Below, piece by piece: positions 56,917 to 64,000 of a DNA stretch of 64,000 bases. The first letter of the stretch is position 1. Every line of letters begins with the position of its first letter. This stretch comes from Lepiota brunneoincarnata (taxonomy: Eukaryota > Basidiomycota > Agaricomycetes > Agaricales > Agaricaceae): positions 1 through 64,000 of the forward strand of contig JAEBUN010000074.1 of the NCBI GenBank assembly GCA_023014365.1, given 5' to 3'. Under the pieces are notes generated by a model. That model did not search any database. It was not told where the DNA came from and saw only the letters and a list, made by a program, of their open reading frames with translations. A program made the translations under genes and the position numbers.

Positions 56917-58522
56917 CAGTGACCCACAAAACCGTTCCAATGTTTTGTACTTTTGACTTAAAGTAGTAATAGCTCAGTAAATAAAATAGCCATATTTGTG
57001 AATATATTTATAAACATAGCCAAATATGTCATATCTGACTCTGCAAAGTTGCGTCATGTAATACTTCCAAATTAGGCAATTATGAATTTTGTAATCATTT
57101 TAAGTCATTGGAACAGTTTTGTCAATGACATATTATACTAGGCTATCCTATTATTTCTAGTACTTAGAGTAGCCCCCCCTGGCTTTGAGTACAGCTGCTA
57201 CTCTTCTAGGCATACTTTCAATTAACTTCTGACACTCAGAAGCTGGAATAGCATCCCACTCCTTTTCTACCCTCTGCCACAACTCCTCCATACCCTTGGG
57301 AGGAGATTCATACTCTCCTAACTTTCTCTTCACATATTCCCATAAGTGTTCAATGGGATTGAGGTCAGGTGACTGTGCTGGCCAGGTTAGGAGCCTAAAA
57401 TGATTTTTTTGAAACCATTCTTTGGCCAGTGTACTCTTGTGTTTGGGGTCATTATCTTGCTGAAAGATAATATCTCAGGGTTTAAGCTTGTACCACCGGA
57501 GACTCTTCTTCAAATCTTCCTCCAAAATTTGCACAAACAACTCTGCATCCATCCTTCCATCAATCCTCACTGCATAGCCTGGGCCATCCCACAGCATACA
57601 GCCCCAAACCATCACTGATCCTCCTCCATACTTCAGAGTTCCCTTGACCAATCTTTCACTAAGCCCCTCTCCCTTCTTTTTCCATCCCCACTTCCTCCCA
57701 TCTGACCCCAAATGATTAATTTTGGTCTCATCAGACCATACAACCAGCTTCCAGTCCTCCATAGTCCAATGCTGGTGTGTCAGAGCAAAATCCAGCCTAG
57801 CCCTCCTATGCTTGTCAGAGAGTAAAGGCTTTTTTTGCTTGACTACAGCCTTCATTCCTGCCTGTTTGAGATGCCTTGCTACAGTCTGTGAAGAGACTGA
57901 TGTCCCAATGATGGGAGCAAGAGATTTGGCTATATCTACAGCAATTTCAGCCTTGCCAGCAGAGATAAGATGGATAGCATGCTGAATATTAGTGGTAGAG
58001 AGTTTTGAAGGACATCCTCCAAGTGATTTAGTAAGGCTGGAACAATTTTTAGAGGCTAGCCTGGATATGGTACTGCGCCCAACACCAGTAATTGCCTCAA
58101 TTTTAGTATAGGAATGATGAGAATTTAGCAAAGAGAGGATGGTTTGCTTTAGAGTAGAAGATAATGGCTTCATGGTAGGTAGGGGGGTTGAGAATGATGG
58201 GACATGGCTGTCAGCACATCTATTTATATGTCAAAGACACGTGGTCACATGATCTTGTTGATTCACAATCAACGGAGTCATGTGATTGCTTGGATTAGTA
58301 TTAAAAATTACTATTGACAAAACCATTCCAATGACTTAAAATGATTACAAAATTCATAATTGCCTCATTTAGAAGTATTCCATAACGCGACTTTGCAGGG
58401 TCAGATATGACATATTTGGCTATGTTTATAAATATATTCACAAATTTAGCTATTTTATTTACTGAGCTATTACTACTTTAAGTCAAAAGTACAAAACATT
58501 GGAACGGTTTTGTGGGTCACTG
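56917..58522 (-). mobile_element. Tc1/mariner element, copy 3 (1606 bp)
   Basis: TA at 56915-56916 and 58523-58524; CAGTGACCC ends; 212-bp inverted repeats. Same length as copy 1. It sits in the Gypsy B RT between KISAGVY and EPSNSSYRS. Confidence 0.92.
57157..58173 (-). pseudogene. Tc1-like transposase of mariner copy 3, one stop codon
   Basis: 338 codons, interrupted only by TGA at 57475-57477 where copy 1 has CGA (KPRDII). The tryptophan lost in copy 1 is present here (THQHWTMEDW). DD34E residues are intact (WSDETKI, QQDNDPKHK, SPDLNPIEHLW). It is the best preserved transposase together with copy 1, and each has a different single lesion. Confidence 0.9.
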
Positions 58523-59255
58523 TATACACCAGCACTAATCTTTCTCTTTATAATGGCACAGACTTCATCATAGATCACTGGTGGGATTGGAATGGGCTTC
58601 TCAACCCATGGAGTATGTTCTACTGTCGGTATCTCCATCGGTGGGAAGAAATCTTCTCTAAAACATCCCCTCTCCTCATCTGTCCATGCAAATGCTTTCT
58701 CTTGAAGCATCATGACCTGGTGCATCAGCTTTCTTTCTTCTGGCCACAAGAAATCCCCTGCATGGGCTTCATCCAGCTTAAGCTTATGCTCCTCAGTATA
58801 TCTGCCTGTCGGGGCAAACTCTGGAGGATGCATACTAAGCTCAGGCATTTCTGCCAGCAGGTCCCCTTTTATTTCTTGTTTTATCCTGAATCTCTCAAGT
58901 AAATCACCCAACACTGGTCTCACTTTTAAGGTGACTGGTTTATATTTCTTCCCAGCCAGGCATTGTACTGTATCTTCGTCATCTTCTTCAGTTTCGAAGA
59001 TAGTTATTTCCTGACCCTCAGTATCCTGCACATTGGCTATGCGCCCTAGGCACAATAATGCCATTGCTTTATCTTCCTGTGGGCAGTCCTCATCGTGTAT
59101 GACTTAGTCAATGAACATTAGCTGTAGCTCAGCCTCTGAGAAGCTTCCTTTCGCTAAGCTTAGTGTTTGTGCGATGAGAGGGCCCTTCTCATCATCATAG
59201 TCTATTATACAGGCCACCTCTCCTTGTCCCTCAGTCAACTCATTGAGGTTTCTTG

Positions 59256-59262
59256 AAAATTT
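59256..59262 (-). promoter_or_regulatory. candidate -1 ribosomal frameshift site, protease to RT (Gypsy B)
   Basis: The protease frame reads CAA AAT TTT CAA. The A_AAT_TTT heptamer is in register and slipping -1 gives TCA AGA AAC CTC, the RT frame. Without a shift, the frame stops seven codons later. Confidence 0.65.
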
Positions 59263-59264
59263 TG

Positions 59265-60353
59265 ACTGTTTTCTCTAAGCTTAGGAGGATTACACTCTCC
59301 TCGAGCATAAGTTGGTAACACAGCTCTTTCTCTGGTATTTGGGTCTGTAATAACCAAGGTTTGCTTGCCACTGGCGCTATTCCTGACTTCACTAGCTGTC
59401 ATTACATCAAATGGCCATCCCAGGAGTACTCAATATGCAGGATTACAAACAATGTGAACTTGCAAATAGATTGTGACTCCCCCACAGGTAAAGCCTACAT
59501 TCTTTGCCAACCCACAAGTCTTTTCAGCCTGCCCATTCACATTTTGCAAATTAATCGTAGTGTCTGGGTCCCAAGAGACTTGACATGCAATCACTGCTTC
59601 CTGACTCATGGATACAATCTGTGACCCACTATCTAGCAAGGCCTCTTCCTGCCAAATGCCATTTATCAGAGTCGGAACTACTCTCAACAGTTCCCATTCT
59701 TTAGCAATAAATACTTGCTGTCCCCTGTCCCTTCTGGGGAGTGACTCCAAGTACTGCATGATTGGATCCTGAGCTACCCAGGCTTGTGTTGCTGAGCCTT
59801 CTTGGAGCACTGTATCATACTTCCGAGAACCGTCTGCTAACTCCATTATCATGACCTGTACTAGCCCACCATTAATTTCCATATGTTCTGTATCATCTTC
59901 CAAGGGTCCAATTCCTGCTATTAAGCTCTGATTTGTGGGTACCTGTTTTCTCATAATTCGCTCTCTATAAGCATTCCTGTATAAAAGTGACAATGCCAAG
60001 AGTTCTCCATGTGATACTGAGGCTTCTCACTTCAATACCCTGCTGAGTACTTCCTCAACATCGACATTCCTCTCTATAGGGGCCTAGTGCTTATACACAG
60101 GCTCCTTCTTGGATGATTCCATCCTTCTGACAGGCAGCAGTGGTACCTCAACGACTGGGTGCAGTGGTTTCACATTTCTATATGGTAATTCCCCTACCAC
60201 TGCACACGTTGATTTCTCCATTGTCTGCCCTATTTCCTCATTTTCTGATTCTTCTGATTGTCCAGAATCCAATGCATCCTCAGGAGTCTGTCCTCTGGCA
60301 AAGGTGACCTTCTTCTTCAGAGCTGGCTCCTTCCTCGAACCCTTTAGAAACCT
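59265..60353 (-). pseudogene. pro: Gypsy B protease region
   Basis: This frame is -1 to gag, entered near 60349 (RFLKGSRKEPALKKKV). A stop after VYKH (60084) and others near 60030 break the linker, and one at 59430 follows CNPAY. The domain LINGIWQEEALLDSGSQIVS keeps the DSG active site (59625-59633). TTINLQNVNGQAEKTCGLA and VTIYLQVHI follow as in Gypsy A. Confidence 0.8.
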
Positions 60354-62153
60354 GACTCCGAGTTCCAAGTCTTCGCGCCACTCCTGGTGTCCAAATACTG
60401 GCTTGCCAAGGGTGTACCATCTGTCAAACCACTAAGCTTAGCCTGTATCTGGGCCAATTGCTTGGCCAAAGACTGTATTTCGACATTATCATCCTTTCTG
60501 GTCATAAGCTTAACCTTTAGGGCACTCCCAGCATGGATGGTAGCTGTTTCCAACATTTCCATGCACTGCTTCAGATGGCAGATTTCTTCTTCCGCTGGCG
60601 ACCTTTGGCTTTCTGACCTTGGGAATGCTTTCTGCGCAAACACTGCTGCCGCTGGCACTTGCAGTAACTCAGGCTCAACCTCTGGCAGTTCTGGTATCTG
60701 AATGAAGAGTTGTCCCTTTGTCGCATAGTACTTTGCTACTTTCTCTTTAATAGGCCCTTCTCCTCGAGGGATACTTGAGCCATCTCCCATATATATTTTG
60801 TTCCCTTCAACTCTAATTCGGCCAGCTTGTTTATCCACCTCCATGTCCAGGCAGAATAACCAACTATGCCCCAATAACCAACAGTAGAAACACTTGCAAT
60901 CGGAAAGCAACCCTGCTGGCCCACTTCCAGTATTCCTCTGAGCATGATTATAGCTGGCATGATTATGTCCGTCCTTCGCCAAACTCTCTAAGTATGATTT
61001 TAAAGTATGCCCCTGGATATTCATGAGGTCCTTAAGCTCAGCAAGACTGCCTGCCATCTGCAAGACTTCATCCTGAAACTTCTGCTTTAAGCTTTGCAGC
61101 TCTTGTTTTACTACAGGGTCATAAGTCCCTGTTCTGGACATCACAGGTGGATGGCTCATCGATGCCAAGTTCACCAGCCTTGAATCCTGATGAAGGGATC
61201 ACATAAGTGTTTTGCCAATCGAAATTTCAATGGCTTTATCCATGATGATCCTCCAATCATAGGGGTCCTCTTCGTGTAAATCCTTTGCAGTTAGTGCCGA
61301 CCCATCACTCGCGGTTCTATGCACCCTGGTGATCACTAATCTTGCATTGAGTACATCCTGGAACACGGAGTCTAGTGCGCTTGTAAATAACTCAACTAGC
61401 TCTTGGTTCAAGACTACTGCTGGCAACTTCAGGCACTTCTCTGCTTCTAGAATGAATCGCCTTTTGAAGTCCAAGACTTTATGCTCATCATTCATCGCAA
61501 TGCCTCTACTCTCTGTGCAGAGTTCCCTCAAGCATCGCACTGAGCCCTGCTTGGCTGCCACAGTCTCAGGATATTCTTTCTTTAATCTCTCTACAAAGCC
61601 GGTCCAGCTCCCTGCTAGGAACTCCGCAAAACTCATCCACTCTTCATGGATATCCTGGTCCATGTATGACACTGCCCAATTTATCCTTTCTGCATCGTCT
61701 GCCATCTTTGTTATCATGAAGAGCCATTCAAGCATCCAGAGATAATTTCTCAATGTCTGTGGTTTTGATGCATCCCATCTGGGAGCATTATTGCTAAAGG
61801 GAATTGGCATATGCTCATGTCCCATTTTACTAGCTATAGTCATCGTAGACAGCATAGTTTGTTTTGTCTGTACAGTTGGAGTTGACTGTGATATCTGTGG
61901 TACCATAGAGGCACCAGGGGGGTTTGTATGAAACGAGTTTTGGTTTGGTAACACTAAGCTTAGCATAGGAATGGTCTGGCCGTCCTGGTTTTTGGTGTGC
62001 AGAATATGCGCTATGTTGCAAACTGAGGCTGGAAGCCTTATAGTAATTCTGGGAGCAGTAGAGATCAGCAGTATGACTTCTCTTGATACTGCAACTGCTA
62101 AACTGCTTGCTGTGCTTGCAGTTATAGAACCAGTAGGATCTTTTCGCTTTCAA
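60344..62153 (-). pseudogene. gag: Gypsy B gag
   Basis: The capsid-like part (WMLEWLFMITKMADDAERIN, AVSYMDQDIHEEWMSFAEF) lies in 61199-61966 and ends at a stop. The C-terminal part (60344-61174) has the knuckle CFYCWLLGHSWLFC (CX2CX4HX4C) and coiled-coil-like helices. It ends SGF-TAA at 60344-60346, the same SGF-stop context as Gypsy A. The N-terminal frame near 61830-62153 is poorly defined. Confidence 0.8.
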
Positions 62154-62389
62154 GAGGTACTAGCAGCAATGAGGCCTTCAGAACCTTCTGGACGATTAGA
62201 ATTCTGAGTAGTCCTCTGTTTTGGGGGGTCAATCTTCCTGAGACTGCTCTCGAAGGAGATTTTGGGTGACTTTACAGTCTTTGCTTGAACCTTTTTCTGC
62301 TTCGCAGGTGAAAGGCGGGCCAGTGTCCAAGTCTTTTGGTGTTTGTCCCATGAAATTCAACTGAAAACCCCCCTCATGGTGGCTCCAGA
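62154..62389 (-). other. Gypsy B leader with possible primer-binding site
   Basis: No ORF. Read on the minus strand, the LTR end ...CCTTTTCA is followed after two bases by TGGAGCCACCATGAG, which starts with the TGG expected of a tRNA primer-binding site. If so, LTR-D is the LTR of Gypsy B. The tRNA was not identified. Confidence 0.35.
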
Positions 62390-63690
62390 TGAAAAGGTAG
62401 AAACATTCATGGATTTTTAATATAGATGGAGGGCTTGTTCTCACTAAGCTTAGCCGAAATTCAATAAGCTTAAGCTAGTACAAGTGATATGAGATAGATA
62501 ATGAACAGTTTCGTCTTTTAGGGTGTTCTGGGGGTGCATTCTGACAGCAAAATTCAAGAGAGTAGGGTTTTAGAGGTTAACAAACAGCCGTTGAAGTTAT
62601 CTTAGCCATACAGTGCAACAATGAAAGGACAATCCCTGTCAATTCAAAGCGTGGGGTCTCTGGTCTCTGGTCTCTGGTCTCTGAACTCTGTTCTCTGTCT
62701 CTGTCTCTGTCTCTAGCACTCTGGAACTCTAAACTCTGGGCTCTGTTCTCTGTCTCTGTCTCTGGGTTGGTCAATGACCAAAGAAATCACACTTAACAAT
62801 GCACACTAAATAGTCCTTTGAAACCGTTCTTGATCATGGCTTGCAGACTTGTGTGTGGAAGCGGGGGTGAGACCTCTTTCTTCTCCATGGACAAGCACGA
62901 CCATATTTATATTGTTTAGATACATATGAGAGATAGTAAATATGAAATAGAAAACAATAAGCTTAATTGTTACAGGTACTGCAGAATATTTTGGAAGGTT
63001 CGGTAGCATTTCTACTTTGCCCTGGGTTATGGGTTTTTCTCTGATTGACAAATGGCAATCCAGCCAGACATGTTCTGTGCTTGTCTGCATTATTCTGTCT
63101 CCATGCAAGTGCGTTTAAGCCTCCAGATCAATTATGATTGGAATGCATGGCATATGAGCAATCCCTTGATCCATTGTAATTAATCTCAGTCAGGCAATAT
63201 GCCAAGGTGCCAGGACCCACAAAGCACTTGTTAATTATGAGTCTTTGACATGTCTAGGGTTTTGGGCATCGGGTGTCACCTCCCAAATGTTGGACGTTCC
63301 GTTCCGTGGTCTGGTCATCATTATTGGGCTCACTATGGGCATAATACGCCTGCAACAGCCGCTATGTACATTCTTTAGGTTCCAACAAATCCGAGTTCAT
63401 CAGAAAACTGCTCATAAGGTCCCTGGCTGTGACCGGAGTATACTCAATAGGCTATGTAGAGTCTGGAATCCCTCCAGAAAGCATTCTGATAGCTTGGTTC
63501 ACTAAGCTTAGTGATAATGAGCTGGTTTGAACACTTCTGAGGCTTGAATATCCTCAGTTCAGTCAAACTGGCTACTATGGGACATAGTACCAATCCTCTA
63601 TAGGGTTCTTTAATGATACAGCCAATGATTCTATGTAGAGAATTATTCCGGAGTATGGAATTCATGTATAGGCATGAAATCAGTGTATCA
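62390..63690 (-). repeat. LTR-D copy 3, complete (1301 bp), probable 5' LTR of Gypsy B
   Basis: Same length as copy 2; TG...CA ends in both reading directions. A TCTCTG-rich block lies at 62660-62765. It abuts the Gypsy B leader on the left and a Gypsy pol C-terminus (C-like) on the right. Confidence 0.85.
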
Positions 63691-64000
63691 CCGGTATTCC
63701 ACCAAAATCTTCTAACCCCATATACCAAAACAGAAGCATACGGATCTCATCCGACTCCACCACCACCAGACATCATCAACAAAGAAGAAGAATACAAAAT
63801 AGAAGCTATTCTTAATCACTGCCGATATTGCGGAAAACTTCAATACTATGTCAAATGGAAAGGATACTCCCACATGGAGAATGAGTGGATCACTGATAAA
63901 ACACTCCATGCAAACACCAAAGAATACCTAACCAAGTATAAAGAAGCTCATGGAATTCCCCAGAAAGATCAGGAACCCACCAGAACCTACCAAAGACAAC
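63691..64000 (+). CDS. pol: Gypsy pol C-terminus with chromodomain, partial at both ends
   Basis: Open for 103 codons from the LTR-D edge to the window end. It begins PVFHQNLLTPY, the usual end of a chromovirus integrase. A chromodomain follows: EEEYKIEAILNH, LQYYVKWKGYSHMENEWIT, then a final helix (TKEYLTKYKEAHG). The aromatic residues expected to hold a methyl-lysine (Y in EEYK, W in KWKGY, W in NEWI) are present. It has no start codon, being the 3' remainder of an element interrupted by LTR-D, and probably belongs to the plus-strand C-type family, whose own copies here lack this end. Confidence 0.8.

Larger units (their letters stand above)
52500..59256 (-). pseudogene. pol: Gypsy B pol, interrupted and multiply broken
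   Basis: The RT frame enters at 59256 (SRNLNELTEGQG), has a stop near 59102 (MFID-stop), and reaches KISAGVY at the mariner. It resumes at 56914 with VVKKDGKSLRLVHSLEPL, TLPMGWTNSVPIF and PYIDDVPIRG (active site intact, 56533-56544). A frameshift near 56090 and TGA at 55884 precede RNase H (VETNAKFLFGML, GLDGLSRQ). The integrase core is split by the solo LTR: VLHVDMLHM on one side, KIVTDNGSPF and RIIERPHWD on the other. So D, D and E are all still encoded. It ends at [11 protein letters not shown], where P2-paralog sequence begins. Confidence 0.85.
52500..62389 (-). mobile_element. Gypsy B: Ty3/Gypsy element related to A, degenerate
   Basis: Minus strand, order gag, protease, RT, RNase H, integrase. 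Interrupted by mariner copy 3 (56917-58522) and a solo LTR-D (53436-54736). It is bounded on the right (its 5' side) by LTR-D at 62390-63690 and on the left by the P2 paralog at 52495. Its proteins match Gypsy A block by block. Confidence 0.85.

Noticed and set aside
57400..57985. Plus-strand ORFs in mariner copy 3
   Set aside because: Antisense shadows of the minus-strand transposase.
1..64000. tRNA, rRNA, CRISPR, bacterial operons
   Set aside because: I looked for T-loop motifs (GGTTCGAATCC types), rRNA-like blocks and regularly spaced direct repeats with unique spacers. None were seen; repeat spacing at 44-51 kb is minisatellite-like and the genes have spliceosomal introns.

Overview
This is a gene-poor, transposon-rich stretch of a filamentous basidiomycete genome, most likely an Agaricomycete. 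The clues are introns of about 47-75 nt with GTRNGT donors and CTAAC/CTGAC branch sites, a Plavaka-type transposase, chromodomain-type Ty3/Gypsy elements, Tc1/mariner elements and orphan cysteine-motif genes. I see no rRNA, tRNA or CRISPR. The species cannot be named from the sequence.

Left part (1-24 kb, older and mostly single-copy). A decayed Agaricomycete orphan gene (3-1985) is followed by a decayed Plavaka transposase (2958-6187). About 7 kb follows with small repeats, a 41-codon zinc-ribbon-like ORF (8183-8308) and a 145-bp inverted repeat (12.2-12.8 kb). Next come two paralogous eight-exon genes for secreted NucA/NucB-type DNase-like proteins, the first frameshifted (13777-14807) and the second intact (18313-19374). 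They flank a nucleotidyltransferase-fold gene and a cysteine-motif gene on the minus strand. A degenerate LRR-like fragment precedes two co-oriented intron-rich orphan genes, called P1 (20705-22242) and P2 (22796-24073) here.

Right part (24.5-64 kb) is a nest of transposons. Gypsy A (minus strand, 25.8-35.6 kb) is cut by two mariner copies and truncated by the LTR of Gypsy C1. Three small single-pass membrane ORFs lie just beyond its pol. Gypsy C1 (plus strand, 35557-40976) is truncated by the LTR of C2 (40977-43020), and C2 is truncated by a copy of LTR-D (43021-44061). A broken paralog of P2 (44062-52495) follows, carrying a 7.4-kb insertion made of three tandem 2.3-2.7 kb units full of hairpin minisatellites. 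Gypsy B (minus strand, 52.5-62.4 kb) is related to A. It is interrupted by a 1301-bp solo LTR-D with a GCGC target duplication and by a third mariner, and is bounded on the right by LTR-D (62390-63690). The window ends in the chromodomain end of another Gypsy pol on the plus strand.

The most informative signal is in Gypsy A and B. In both, gag, protease and RT lie in three successive -1 frames, with a conserved A_AAT_TTT heptamer in register at the protease/RT junction. Most element genes carry stops or catalytic-residue losses by C-to-T or G-to-A changes; each mariner excision site can be read through exactly after removing the element and one TA.
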